From assembly GCA_031549565.1 (NCBI GenBank), contig JAVBPO010000085.1, positions 1 through 64,000 of the forward strand: DNA of 64,000 nt. Reading direction: 5' to 3'. Positions 44,683 to 53,540 of this stretch are shown one piece after another. Source of the DNA: JAVBSX01 sp031549565 (GTDB lineage: Bacteria > Planctomycetota > Planctomycetia > Pirellulales > Thermoguttaceae). The notes below the pieces were generated by a model. It saw nothing but the letters and a program-made list of their open reading frames with translations. It had not been told where the DNA came from and made no database searches. Position numbers and translations under genes: made by a program. Every line of letters begins with the position of its first letter. The stretch's first letter is position 1.

Positions 44683-46740
44683 TCAAGGTTTGCCCTTGTA
44701 AATCACATAGCCTTGATTTTCATAGACGACGGGAAGTTTCAAAGCGGGATATTTTCCACAGAGGATGTAATCGTATTTGTACTTTTGCTGAAGCTTTCTC
44801 AACCGCTCCGGAGTGTAGCGGCTGTATAAAAGCTGGAGCGAGAAGTCCCGTCGGACCGGACCGTTTTTAGGACGATATGTATAAAGCTGTTCGACGGTCG
44901 CATACCATTTGACGATTCCCTTGGCGTCCTGCGGGATCTCTTTCCAAGTCGCGACTTCCGGACGTCGGGTGTTCCATTTGAAATTTTTCGACTCGCTCGG
45001 CGTCAAAAACCGGGCGTCCGACGGAATCTTGTTCTTCGGATCCCTGATCCAATCGCACGCTTCGGTCCACCAGTAGGCGTATCGCGCCGAAACCGGATCA
45101 CTCCGGGAATACGCCGGATGAACACGCTGTTCCGCCAAGCCCAAATAAAAGTGAAACGGCGCCCAAACGACGATCGTCGTCAAGACTAAAAGCCATACCG
45201 CCGGCGCGATCGTCGGGATTTCCCCTTGGCGGTCCACCACCAGCAGAGCGACGATCGCCAACAGAAGCGTCAATCCCCATGGAATTGCCGGCTCCGGCGG
45301 GAGAGTCGACGTGAGACCGTCCGAGAACATCGGCACGACCGCCGAAGAAGGAAACAGAATACCGAAAATCAAACCGTCCAAGGCCAGGAAAACGGCGACT
45401 CCAACCGCAAAGAGCGACAGGAGCAGGAAAGACAGGGATTTCAGCTCGCCGATCGGACTGACGGAAAAACTGATCATTCGTAAAAACGGTCCCCGAAAGC
45501 GCTTAGCGACTTGGACGAGCAGGATCGAAGAGGCGAACGACACCCCCATCGGAATCGCGAAATCGGACATTCGGAACCAGTAAAACCGCAACAGGTCCGC
45601 CGCCCGCTTCGGTTCGTTTTGTAAAGCCCAAGCGATAATAAATCCGATCACGGCCAAGAGCGCCGAACCGAATACGAAGCCGGTAAGACGGTAAAAAGGA
45701 AGTAGGGAAGAAGGGTGGAAGGGCGGAGGAGAAGAGAATGCCAAACTCTTTTTCGGCTCCTCCCCTTCTTCCCTTCTTCCTTTCAATCCTTCCGACCTTC
45801 TTCCCTTTCCGATAACGATCCCGCTCATAGTCGCCCAGAGTAGTGTCAAGACCGCGAAACGGAATTGATAGGTCCAAGGGAAGCCCGCCGGAAGCAGGTG
45901 GTGCGATAAACGTTCGTAAACGTAAATGTAATGCGCTTGCGAAGCGATTTCCGGCGTCGTCCCCTGATCCAATTTCAACGCCGGTATCAACCCCGGCAAG
46001 GAAAGGAGCCCCCCCAAAACAAGAAAAAACGGCAGAAAATAAAGAGATCCCAAACCTCCGCTTTCCCTTCCCCCCTTCTCCCCTTCCACCCTTCTCCCCC
46101 TTATCGTCATTTCGACAGCCAACACAAACAACCCGATCACGACCGACCAGCCCCCGACGAGGACGTGAAACGCCGAAGCTGCGCCGAAGAAAAGCCAAAC
46201 GCGATACCACTGTCCGCGCAGCATCGCTTCGAGCCCGAGGAACATCAAGGGAAACGCGAAACTCTTTCCTTCGACGCCGCCGACGATCCATTCGCCGGAC
46301 ATGGTGAACGCGTCGAGATAATACAACATTCCCGCCGCGGTGAGGAGGGAAAAATAACGGATCGGTATCAGCACGAAACTCAACCGGCGCCAAGCGACCG
46401 CGAGGAGACACCAGGCGAGCAGCCGCCCCGTCCATGCCATTGCGGGCGGTGTCATGAAAAGCGACAAAGAACCGAACGTCGCATAGAAGAACCAGTGGGC
46501 GTCTTTCGAATCGAGAAACGCGTCGCCGACGACCCAGTCGGGATTCCAGAAGTGTACCGCTTTACCGACGTAATACGCTTCGTTGACGTCCGGAACCGGC
46601 CAACCGCCGTGGAGGAAAAACAACAAACAAAGCGCGGCGATTTCCCACCAGCTTGGGAGCGTGCCGCTCAGAGCCGCTTCGCGATCACGGTGAATGACGG
46701 GAGAGTGTTCGCTTTTCATGAATCGGCTCAGAGGTGACAT
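44683..46740 (-). CDS. Large polytopic membrane protein with repeat insertions
   Basis: A 685-residue membrane protein with about 12 helices and a C-terminal soluble part (about 560-685). The start region (WWEIAALCLLFFLHGGWPVPDVNEAYYVGKA) and the aspartate-containing first loop recall GT-C-type glycosyltransferases or the mannosyltransferase-like proteins common in planctomycetes, but I do not recognise the family firmly. Two loops (about 213-228 and 311-348) are translated AAGGGAG/CCCTTCT heptamer repeats rich in Gly, Arg, Lys and Glu. Both fall between membrane helices, where insertions are least harmful. Confidence 0.75.
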   Translation of the reverse strand: MSPLSRFMKSEHSPVIHRDREAALSGTLPSWWEIAALCLLFFLHGGWPVPDVNEAYYVGKAVHFWNPDWVVGDAFLDSKDAHWFFYATFGSLSLFMTPPAMAWTGRLLAWCLLAVAWRRLSFVLIPIRYFSLLTAAGMLYYLDAFTMSGEWIVGGVEGKSFAFPLMFLGLEAMLRGQWYRVWLFFGAASAFHVLVGGWSVVIGLFVLAVEMTIRGRRVEGEKGGRESGGLGSLYFLPFFLVLGGLLSLPGLIPALKLDQGTTPEIASQAHYIYVYERLSHHLLPAGFPWTYQFRFAVLTLLWATMSGIVIGKGRRSEGLKGRREEGEEPKKSLAFSSPPPFHPSSLLPFYRLTGFVFGSALLAVIGFIIAWALQNEPKRAADLLRFYWFRMSDFAIPMGVSFASSILLVQVAKRFRGPFLRMISFSVSPIGELKSLSFLLLSLFAVGVAVFLALDGLIFGILFPSSAVVPMFSDGLTSTLPPEPAIPWGLTLLLAIVALLVVDRQGEIPTIAPAVWLLVLTTIVVWAPFHFYLGLAEQRVHPAYSRSDPVSARYAYWWTEACDWIRDPKNKIPSDARFLTPSESKNFKWNTRRPEVATWKEIPQDAKGIVKWYATVEQLYTYRPKNGPVRRDFSLQLLYSRYTPERLRKLQQKYKYDYILCGKYPALKLPVVYENQGYVIYKGKP
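45697..45810. repeat. AGGGAAG/CTTCCCT heptamer repeat inside the membrane protein gene
   Basis: The left arm is AGGGAAGAAGGGTGGAAGGG (about 45703-45722). The right arm is CCCTTCTTCCCTTCTTCC plus CTTCTTCCCTTTCC (45763-45810). The arms are complementary and can fold into a hairpin. A further CCTTCTCCCCTTCC run lies at 46061-46101 in the same gene. Confidence 0.8.
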
Positions 46741-46764
46741 GCTAGGCCGTTGAGTGTATCGAAA

Positions 46765-46894
46765 CCTGGGACCGCAGGCTTCCAGCCTGCCAGTGGGCGG
46801 TCAGGCGGCACCGTTTGCAGGGTGTCCTTTCGCTTCGCGCCGCGGGCTGGAAGCCCGCAGACCCAGGTGCAGGCAAGATGCCTGCGGTCCCAGG
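46765..46894. repeat. CCTGGGACC dispersed palindromic element, copy 3
   Basis: 130 bases, nearly identical to the copies at 13903 and 29476, in the 200-base gap between manA and the membrane protein gene. The flank AAATACTTGACGGCATT resembles that of copy 2 (AAAAACTTAACGGCGTT), so the element extends outward. Confidence 0.85.
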
Positions 46895-46947
46895 AAATAC
46901 TTGACGGCATTCCCTGGGCAGGCGAGGCGCCCGCCCTCCACAAATTA

Positions 46948-47979
46948 TCAAGTTCCGTACACATCCAGGAGAATCACGGGGGTATCACTGTCGGCGGTCC
47001 ATTGGATGGAACGGCAGGAATTCGGTACCAAAAGCGAGTCTCCCCGCTTGAGACATTCCATCGCGATCGGATCGCTTTGGCGACCGGAAAGGTTTTCCGG
47101 TGTTCCGCGTCGCCCCAAATGAAAGATGGCCGTCGCGCATCCTTGGAGAACGGTCCAAATATGGCAACGATTATCGGTCGACCAAACCATCATCTCGTCG
47201 AATTTCCACCGATTCAACGTGAACTCGTTGCAAATGACGAGCCGCTCACAAGCGCGGTATTCGGTGGGATATGGTTTTTGTGGCAAAATAGGCCCTTTTT
47301 GGTAATCGATCGCCTTGAGAGCCTGTTCGATCTGGAGAGAACGCTCCTGTCCCTGTTCGTTTTTGCGATTCCAGTCGAAAAGGCGAAACGTCATATCGCT
47401 GGTCTGTTGGACTTCCGCGAGCAGGACCCCTTTTCCCACGGCGTGAACGACCCCCGGCTCAACCAGGAAGCAGTCCCCGACTTTCGGCTGGACGCGATGG
47501 AGCAACGATTCGATCCGTCCCTCGCGAAGCGCCGAAACGATGTCCGGTTCCGAGTATTGCTGATTAAAACCGACGTACATGACGCTGTCCGGGGCGGCGT
47601 CGACGACGACCCAGGCTTCGGACTTGCCCGTGTCCGGATAGCCGAGTTCACGTGCCCGAAGCTCCTTGGGATGCACCTGAACGGACGTCATTTCTTCCGC
47701 GTCAAGGTATTTGAGCATCAACGGAAAACGCCCGAACCGGTCGAACAAATGCGATTCGACTCCGAAAATCCCCTCCGGTCGGGAAGAGGCGATTTCGTGG
47801 AGCGAAACCCCCGCGAAAGGACCGTTGGAAATAACGCTGCCCCCGTTTTCATGGTCGACGACTTCCCAGGATTCCGCAATCTTGCCGTGAGGGGAAGAAG
47901 GACGCTTAAACAGATCGCTCATGCGGCTTCCGCCCCAGAAGTAATCCTTGTAGATCGGTTCGAAACGAAACGGGTACAT
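46948..47979 (-). CDS. manA: Mannose-6-phosphate isomerase, class I
   Basis: Zinc isomerase linking fructose-6-phosphate and mannose-6-phosphate, about 343 residues. The start MYPFRFEPIYKDYFWGG at 47979 opens the family; an in-frame ATG at 48036 would add 19 residues. Zinc ligands lie in SVQVHPKE and in the VEPGVVHAVGKG segment, and the opening FxPxxxxxxWGG is typical. No clear ribosome site. A good sigma-70 promoter overlapped by a palindrome is at 48189-48216, leaving a leader of about 210 bases. Confidence 0.9.
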   Translation of the reverse strand: MYPFRFEPIYKDYFWGGSRMSDLFKRPSSPHGKIAESWEVVDHENGGSVISNGPFAGVSLHEIASSRPEGIFGVESHLFDRFGRFPLMLKYLDAEEMTSVQVHPKELRARELGYPDTGKSEAWVVVDAAPDSVMYVGFNQQYSEPDIVSALREGRIESLLHRVQPKVGDCFLVEPGVVHAVGKGVLLAEVQQTSDMTFRLFDWNRKNEQGQERSLQIEQALKAIDYQKGPILPQKPYPTEYRACERLVICNEFTLNRWKFDEMMVWSTDNRCHIWTVLQGCATAIFHLGRRGTPENLSGRQSDPIAMECLKRGDSLLVPNSCRSIQWTADSDTPVILLDVYGT

Positions 47980-48188
47980 GGGAATTTTCTGGAGGGAAAT
48001 TTCTTCGTTCAAAACCGCATTTCCGGAAAGGGACATGAATATTGTTAAATAAATATCGACGCCCGAAGCGCCGATGTGGGGAGAGAAAACGCGAAGACAA
48101 ACGACCTCGGGCGACTCTCCACATTCCCGACGTCGAACAGAAGTCCTATCCCGGTCGATCGAAATAAGCTCACGACGCGGATATCTCC

Positions 48189-48216
48189 ATTCTATTTTGT
48201 AATAGAATTATGTCAA
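48189..48216 (-). promoter_or_regulatory. Sigma-70-type promoter with overlapping palindromic operator (manA)
   Basis: On the minus strand TTGACA (48211-48216) and TAGAAT (48189-48194) are 16 bases apart. The spacer and -10 box coincide with the inverted repeat ATTCTATT-TTGT-AATAGAAT (48189-48208), a perfect 8-base palindrome that would let a dimeric repressor block the promoter. Confidence 0.55.
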
Positions 48217-48247
48217 GCGCGACATTTTCATGCCCCCCACGAGAGCC

Positions 48248-48432
48248 AGACCGTCTTCAAGTTTCACGATTTGAGTCCGAGTCGTTTTGCGGTGGGACGG
48301 GATCGGCTTCGGCGGCGGACATTTGTAACCTCCTCGTGAGAAAAAACGACGCGAACCATTCACGTCCTGCTCGCCCTACGAAGAAATCCCACCTCCGTAC
48401 GCAACTTTTTCTGTGAAACTTGAAGACGGTCT
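48248..48432. mobile_element. MITE-like element with perfect 20-bp inverted ends
   Basis: AGACCGTCTTCAAGTTTCAC (48248-48267) is the exact complement of 48413-48432. The 145 bases between have no convincing gene and themselves show partial symmetry (GCGGTGGGAC versus TCCCACCTCCG). No target duplication is apparent. The rest of the 48217-48695 gap holds no gene I can support. Confidence 0.6.
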
Positions 48433-48695
48433 GCACATCACATCACTTTTATTTTCCGTTTTTTCCCGAAATCTCCAAATCCGTCAAAATTTCCCTGTAC
48501 CCTTGCAATTCTGGCGGTCTTACGGTCTTGGCACTCTGGTACTGTAAATCCCGGTGTGAAACGCCGTTTTCAAGACCGCCACTTTCCCAAATTTCTCAAA
48601 AAAAACCTTCAAGCCGCTGCCCGCCGTTTGCCGATGGACTGGGCGGGAGTGTGCTTCAGACGGCGAATAAGGAGAACAAATACAATGCGTATACA

Positions 48696-48878
48696 ATGCG
48701 TACTTGGTACATCATCGTCGACCAAAAGGGCGAGGAAATTCATACAGCGAGCCGACAGGAAGCGGAAACGGCTTTCAGTTGCGGCGGAATTGTTACGATT
48801 GTGCAGGAACAGGATATGTCCGTTGGAGAGATGCTGATTCGCACGTCCGTTTTTATCGATATGAAAGAAACCGAATAA
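48696..48878 (+). CDS. Small 60-residue protein of unknown function
   Basis: MRTWYIIVDQKGEEIHTAS, continuing to MLIRTSVFIDMKETE. Alternating hydrophobic and charged residues suggest a small beta-alpha-beta fold. A GGAGAA ribosome-like site is 20 bases upstream, further than usual, and sits better for an overlapping ATG at 48685 in another frame. It is followed by a second small gene 14 bases downstream. No family recognised. Confidence 0.5.
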   Translation: MRTWYIIVDQKGEEIHTASRQEAETAFSCGGIVTIVQEQDMSVGEMLIRTSVFIDMKETE

Positions 48879-48892
48879 CCCAGCCAAAACCT

Positions 48893-49075
48893 ATGTCTAT
48901 CATCGAATCCATTTCGGTCCGGTCGAAGCAAGAGCAAACATTTGAGCAAGTCACGCCGCAAATGCAGAGTCTGAAAGATCGAGCGGACCGCTTTTCAGAG
49001 CGTCGGGCCTTTGAGACCGTCCGGGAGATGCACGGCCTACCAACCAAAGAAGAACCGGCGAAGAAACCGAAATAG
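48893..49075 (+). CDS. Small charged 60-residue protein of unknown function
   Basis: Starts MSIIESISVRSKQEQTFEQV and ends in a Lys/Pro-rich tail. It is predicted to be helical (LKDRADRFSERRAFETVREM) and follows the previous small gene by 14 bases, so they are probably co-transcribed. No family recognised. Confidence 0.45.
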   Translation: MSIIESISVRSKQEQTFEQVTPQMQSLKDRADRFSERRAFETVREMHGLPTKEEPAKKPK

Positions 49076-49478
49076 GCCGATTCCAAGGGGCGGAACAATC
49101 TTCCGAACTTATCCGACTTTTTTGTCCGGGTACGATGGACTGATTCACTTTGGCGGGAGGATCGTCTACAATTCGCTATTGAACGCCGATTCCGGCGAGT
49201 GAAAATCCATTTTCAGAAGCTGCGTTATGGAGCCGGAAAACGCTTCCTCGTTGTCGCGGTAGACTTCCGATTGCTCCAGCCAAGCGTCGAGGGTCGCGCG
49301 GCGTATCTTGATCAGCCCGGCCAAGGGAATGACCTTCGTGTTCGGATTTCTTGCGGTCGAGGGATGGTCTGCTTGAATTCTTTGCCGCGTCCGCTGGTGG
49401 GATTTCCCACTGCGAAGCCTCTTGGTAAACGCCCTCAAGTGAAGCCGTCCTCGCAGCCCAGCCCGGCGCTAACGGAAC
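49076..49478. other. Intergenic region with a possible HTH remnant
   Basis: About 400 bases without a firm gene. On the minus strand (49166-49438) a 90-residue frame contains VIPLAGLIKIRRATLDAWLEQ, which recalls the end of an excisionase-type helix-turn-helix domain. It lacks the rest of the domain and is likely a decayed remnant or chance. Confidence 0.3.
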
Positions 49479-50531
49479 TTACAACTCTTCCGTTAAGAGA
49501 CGGAAGACCATGATCTTTTGTTCCGGACGCCCTTTGTCGCGGGTAAAGAACGATTTGCCCAGGCCCGGCGGGTCTTCTCCGGTCGGGCCGAGGACCAACC
49601 ATTGGCCGGGTAAAAGTTTCACCGAGATTTTCAAACTGTCGTAGGGCAGTCGGTCGCGGCTGAATTCGGGAATCCACGCTCCGTTGAACATACTGGAAGT
49701 CTGTTTCGGGTCGCCGTACTCCAAGACCGGCAACAGATCGAAGCGGACCCCGGATCCGTCCGGATAGACGATGGTCGACAACTCAATCATTCCTTGGGCT
49801 TTCGGGTAGGTTTTACCGCACCATCCCCCTTGGTTCCAAAAGAGCGTGACTTGCGGCAGAGGGTCGTCGTAAGTATTGACTCTCCAGCTCTTGCCGGGAA
49901 GGGCGGAAAGTGTAAGCATCTGCTGATTGACGAGCGGTTCGATCAACATTTCTTCGGAACTGATCCCGTCCGATTGCGGCTGCTTCAAATCGGTCGTTCG
50001 CTCGGCAATTTTACCAGTCGCTTCCTCCAGTTGAATCTTGTCAACCTCCAAAAGGCGGGCCAACGTCGGCGAGAGCGAACGCCCCTGCACGCCGACCCGG
50101 ATTCCTTCTTCCGCCAAACGACGCCGCAAATCGACCGGGATGACCTGGTCCGTCGTACCGTCGTCGTTCCAGAAATCGGTCAGAAGATGCCGCTGTTCAT
50201 AGCGAACACGTACCCGACGAAGGTCGACGGCGACCACGTCTTTGGAAACGGCGATCGGATTGAGGAGTTTCGAGGACGGTTGCTCCTTCTCGTTTTTTTC
50301 CACAGGCCGATCGAAAATCGAGCGACACCCCTGCGAAAGAAGCAGCAGACCGCACACCCCGATCAACAGGGAAATCCGAAAACGAAGCGTTTCAACGCGA
50401 AAAAAAGCGGTTAATCTTTTCACGGCTCTCCAAAACGAGTCCCGAAATAATGCCAAATTCGTGCGAAGAGTAGGAATTATCCCCGAATTTGTCAAGGTCA
50501 GATACTCAATCAGCATCTTGCCCAAAACCAA
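49479..50531 (-). CDS. Probable lipoprotein of unknown function
   Basis: A protein of up to 350 residues. A hydrophobic stretch with lipobox (ISLLIGVCGLLLLSQGCRSI) sits about residue 55-70. The ATG at 50531 would therefore leave an unusually long lead, and the true start may be internal. The remaining chain (VDLRRRLAEEGIRVGVQG, WCGKTYPKAQGMIELSTIVYPDG, LPGQWLVLGPTGEDPPGLG) reads as a periplasmic protein with beta structure. The family is not recognised; similar lipoproteins are common in planctomycetes. It is divergent from flgE. Confidence 0.65.
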   Translation of the reverse strand: MVLGKMLIEYLTLTNSGIIPTLRTNLALFRDSFWRAVKRLTAFFRVETLRFRISLLIGVCGLLLLSQGCRSIFDRPVEKNEKEQPSSKLLNPIAVSKDVVAVDLRRVRVRYEQRHLLTDFWNDDGTTDQVIPVDLRRRLAEEGIRVGVQGRSLSPTLARLLEVDKIQLEEATGKIAERTTDLKQPQSDGISSEEMLIEPLVNQQMLTLSALPGKSWRVNTYDDPLPQVTLFWNQGGWCGKTYPKAQGMIELSTIVYPDGSGVRFDLLPVLEYGDPKQTSSMFNGAWIPEFSRDRLPYDSLKISVKLLPGQWLVLGPTGEDPPGLGKSFFTRDKGRPEQKIMVFRLLTEEL

Positions 50532-50601
50532 AGGAAAAACAGATAAAACAGGCTGTTTTTTCCGAGATTAATGATTATGCGGTAATTTTTGACTTTCGCT
50601 G

Positions 50602-50628
50602 TATTTTCGTTTTCGCGACTGCCGATAC
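50602..50628 (+). promoter_or_regulatory. Weak sigma-28-like motif before flgE
   Basis: GCCGATAC (50621-50628) matches 7 of 8 bases of the sigma-28 -10 box, but the -35 element 15 bases upstream is only TATT against TAAA. Plausible, not secure. Confidence 0.25.
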
Positions 50629-50679
50629 TCTGGAACGGCGGACTTTGTTTTCACGGAAATTATTTCGGACTAACGAACC

Positions 50680-53163
50680 ATGGGATTAAGTCTTAATCAG
50701 GCACTGAACACCGCGAGCATGGGCATGAGTGCCGCGGAATCGAATATTAACGTGATTGGTAATAATTTAGCCAACGCGAATACGACCGGCTTTAAAGCGA
50801 ATCGCGCCGATTTTGCCGACATCTTTTACCGCACTTACACTTACGGCAACGCTCCGTACCAAACCAACGCTGGGGCGAATCCGGAACAGATCGGGCTCGG
50901 CGTCCATTTGACCGGCGTAACGACCGACTTCACGCAAGGAACCGTCAAGGACGGTATGACGCCGACCGACATGGCGATCCAAGGGGAGGGGTTTTTCGTT
51001 CTTCAACCGGACCCGAACAATCCGAATCTCCAGTATTACACACGTGACGGCGTGATGAAACGCAACGCCAACGGGGACCTCATCAGCACCAACGGCCAGT
51101 ACGTGATGGGGTACACGGTCAACGACAAATATGTCATTCAGACCGATAAACTTTCGAAATTGACGATTCCGCTCGGGGAAATGAAAATCGCCGAAGCGAC
51201 GGAAAACGTCGTGCTCGACGGACTGCTCAACGCAAACGGCGACGCTGCGACGCAAGGATCCGTAATCGTCAGCGATACGCTCACCGATATGAGCAAAAGC
51301 AGTCCCGGCTCTGTCGCTTTAACGGCCGAAACGGTTGCCAAGCCGAACGTCGAGATCAATTCCACCAAAGGTACCGGCCAAGCGGGCTCGGGCGATCTCG
51401 CGGCGGGCGATTACACTTACCGTTTCGTTTACGTCGACGCCGACGGAAATGAATCGGACTACTCCGCTCCGATCGAAGCGACGGTCCAAGAAGGTGAAAA
51501 CAGCGTCAATCTTACGGGCCTTCCGCCGAAAAACGATGCGTATTCGACGTTGCGTATCTATCGGGCCGACGCGCCCGCCGATCCGAAAGATCCCGGCGTG
51601 TTCTACAAGCTAACCGATCTGAGCCTGTCCGACAGCCCGACGAGCTACACGGACACGACCGCAACGGAGGAAATCGCCGATCCGGCCAACGAACTCGACC
51701 AAGCCCGGCTGAGCGGGAAATACACGTATTACGTAACCTATTTCGACGCCGACGGAAACGAAAGCCGACCGTCCGCGATGAGCAATCCACTCACGGTCAA
51801 CGGCGGCAAACTCGAACTGAGCGATATTCCTACGGTCGATTCGGCAAACAACCCGGACAATTGGATCGGGCGCAACATTTACCGTTGCACCGCCGACAAT
51901 CCGGACGCGTTTTACAAAGTGACGACCATGACGAACATGGATCCGGACGCGACGTTTACCGACAGCACTCCGGACTCCGAATTGACGCTCAACACGCCGC
52001 TGAACCGTGCCGGTCGTGGAAATGTGCTGGCCAACGAGAGTACGAAAATGGTCGATCTCGGCAAAATGCAGGAGGACGGTTCGTTCGTGCCGCAGTTCCA
52101 AACCGGAACACTTGAATACAAGCCCAACAAAGGGGAAGCGGACCTGAAAACGCAGTCGCTGCAAATCACCGACACCACGACGGTCGCCGACTACCTGAAC
52201 TTCCTCGAACAATCGCTCGGACTGCGGACCGGGAGCGACGACGGAATACCGCCGGACCAGGGGGAGATCGGACAATTGATCAACGGCGGCAAGCCGGGCG
52301 CGGAGATCAAAAACGGATCGATTTTCATTCTCGGCAATACGGGAACGAAAAACGAAATCGACATTGACCGAACCGACTTCGAATTGAAAAACGCCCAAGG
52401 GACGAAAACCGTCGGAATCGATTACGGGACGATCCAGCAGGCCAAGGGGGAAAGCCTCACGATGTCGATGGAAGTGTACGATTCGCTCGGCGCGCCGGTC
52501 AACGTGAAAATGACGATGGTGCTCCAGGAGAAAACCGATACGGAAACGATTTACCGTTGGTACGCCGATTCGGGGGACAACCAGCCGCTCACCGGAAACC
52601 AGATCGGCTTGGGAACCGGCCTGATCACTTTCGATTCCAACGGCAAATACATCGATGCGACGAACACGAACATCACGGTCCAGCGGACCGACGTCGCGAG
52701 CAAGAGTCCGATGAATTTCAGTTTCGATATGGACATGTCCTCGGTCGCGGCCCTTTCGACGACGAAGCCGGACATGACGATGAAGTCGCAGGACGGAGCC
52801 GGGGCGGGAATCTTGGTCGATTTCACGGTCGCCAACGACGGTATCATATACGGCATTTTTTCGAGCAACGTGGTTCGCCCGCTCGGACAGGTGTTGCTCG
52901 CGACGTTTACGAACAACGAAGGGCTGGTCCGCCAAGGGGACAATCTTTATCGGGCGGGTCTGGCGAGCGGTCAGGCGAAAATCGGCGTACCAGGAACCGG
53001 AACCGCCGGGATCATCAAGGGGAATTCGATCGAACTGTCGAACACGAATATCGGCAACGAATTGATCGACATGATACTCGCGTCCACGATGTACCAGGCC
53101 AACGCGAAAATCGTAACCACGACCAACGTCATGATGGACGCGCTCCTCCGTGCTGTAGGATGA
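50680..53163 (+). CDS. flgE: Flagellar hook protein FlgE with two inserted modules
   Basis: Hook subunit of 827 residues, about twice the usual length. The N-terminus (ALNTASMGMSAAESNINVIG, NNLANANTTGFKANRADF) and the C-terminus (SNTNIGNELIDMILASTMYQ, ANAKIVTTTNVMMDALLRA) are the conserved rod-forming helices. Between residues about 236 and 440 lie two tandem, mutually similar beta-rich modules: GDYTYRFVYVDADGNESDYS...IYRADAP...FYKLTD and GKYTYYVTYFDADGNESRPS...IYRCTADNP...FYKVTT. They resemble Fn3/Ig-type folds and should project from the hook surface. It heads the flgE-flbD-motA-motB operon. Confidence 0.95.
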   Translation: MGLSLNQALNTASMGMSAAESNINVIGNNLANANTTGFKANRADFADIFYRTYTYGNAPYQTNAGANPEQIGLGVHLTGVTTDFTQGTVKDGMTPTDMAIQGEGFFVLQPDPNNPNLQYYTRDGVMKRNANGDLISTNGQYVMGYTVNDKYVIQTDKLSKLTIPLGEMKIAEATENVVLDGLLNANGDAATQGSVIVSDTLTDMSKSSPGSVALTAETVAKPNVEINSTKGTGQAGSGDLAAGDYTYRFVYVDADGNESDYSAPIEATVQEGENSVNLTGLPPKNDAYSTLRIYRADAPADPKDPGVFYKLTDLSLSDSPTSYTDTTATEEIADPANELDQARLSGKYTYYVTYFDADGNESRPSAMSNPLTVNGGKLELSDIPTVDSANNPDNWIGRNIYRCTADNPDAFYKVTTMTNMDPDATFTDSTPDSELTLNTPLNRAGRGNVLANESTKMVDLGKMQEDGSFVPQFQTGTLEYKPNKGEADLKTQSLQITDTTTVADYLNFLEQSLGLRTGSDDGIPPDQGEIGQLINGGKPGAEIKNGSIFILGNTGTKNEIDIDRTDFELKNAQGTKTVGIDYGTIQQAKGESLTMSMEVYDSLGAPVNVKMTMVLQEKTDTETIYRWYADSGDNQPLTGNQIGLGTGLITFDSNGKYIDATNTNITVQRTDVASKSPMNFSFDMDMSSVAALSTTKPDMTMKSQDGAGAGILVDFTVANDGIIYGIFSSNVVRPLGQVLLATFTNNEGLVRQGDNLYRAGLASGQAKIGVPGTGTAGIIKGNSIELSNTNIGNELIDMILASTMYQANAKIVTTTNVMMDALLRAVG

Positions 53164-53166
53164 TTT

Positions 53167-53253
53167 TAATTGCAAATTACAAATTACGAATTACCATTCA
53201 AAGAATGGGCCGTAACCTTGAATTAGTAATTTGGAATTCGTGATTAGTAATTA
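53167..53253. repeat. Heptamer repeat block between flgE and flbD
   Basis: The left arm is AAATTACAAATTACGAATTACC (53174-53195). The right arm is GAATTAGTAATTTGGAATTCGTGATTAGTAATT (53220-53252), roughly complementary. It fills the whole gap. Confidence 0.8.
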
Positions 53254-53259
53254 AACCCC

Positions 53260-53469
53260 ATGATTCGTTTAACGCGACTTAATAATTCGGAATTCCTGCT
53301 TAACGCGGAGATGATCAAGTTCGTGGAGAGTTGCCCGGATACGATCATTACGTTGATCAACTGTGAAACGCTCATGGTTCGCGAAACCGTCGACGAAGTC
53401 GTCGACCGCATCATGACCTACCACCAAACCAAAAACATCCTACCACGGAGGGAAATTACTAATTACTAA
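53260..53469 (+). CDS. flbD: Flagellar protein FlbD
   Basis: A 69-residue protein of the FlbD family, with MIRLTRLNNSEFLLNAEMIK, VESCPDTIITLINCETLMV and VDEVVDRIMTYH. In Bacillus and spirochetes it sits between flgE and motA, as here. The last four residues (ITNY) and the stop are encoded by the AATTACT heptamer block that follows, so the original end was replaced. Confidence 0.88.
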   Translation: MIRLTRLNNSEFLLNAEMIKFVESCPDTIITLINCETLMVRETVDEVVDRIMTYHQTKNILPRREITNY

Positions 53470-53535
53470 TTACGAATTACTATCTCTCAAGGCTAAGCCC
53501 TTTTCAGTAATTCGTAATTTGGAATTTGTAATTAA
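53453..53535. repeat. Heptamer repeat block between flbD and motA
   Basis: AAATTACTAATTACTAATTACGAATTACT (53453-53481) is answered by AGTAATTCGTAATTTGGAATTTGTAATT (53506-53533). The element ends 5 bases before the motA ATG. Confidence 0.85.
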
Positions 53536-53540
53536 TCAAG

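Noticed and set aside
48210..48416. Short frame in the manA upstream gap
   Set aside because: It lies within the element with 20-bp inverted ends, has no ribosome site and no family resemblance.
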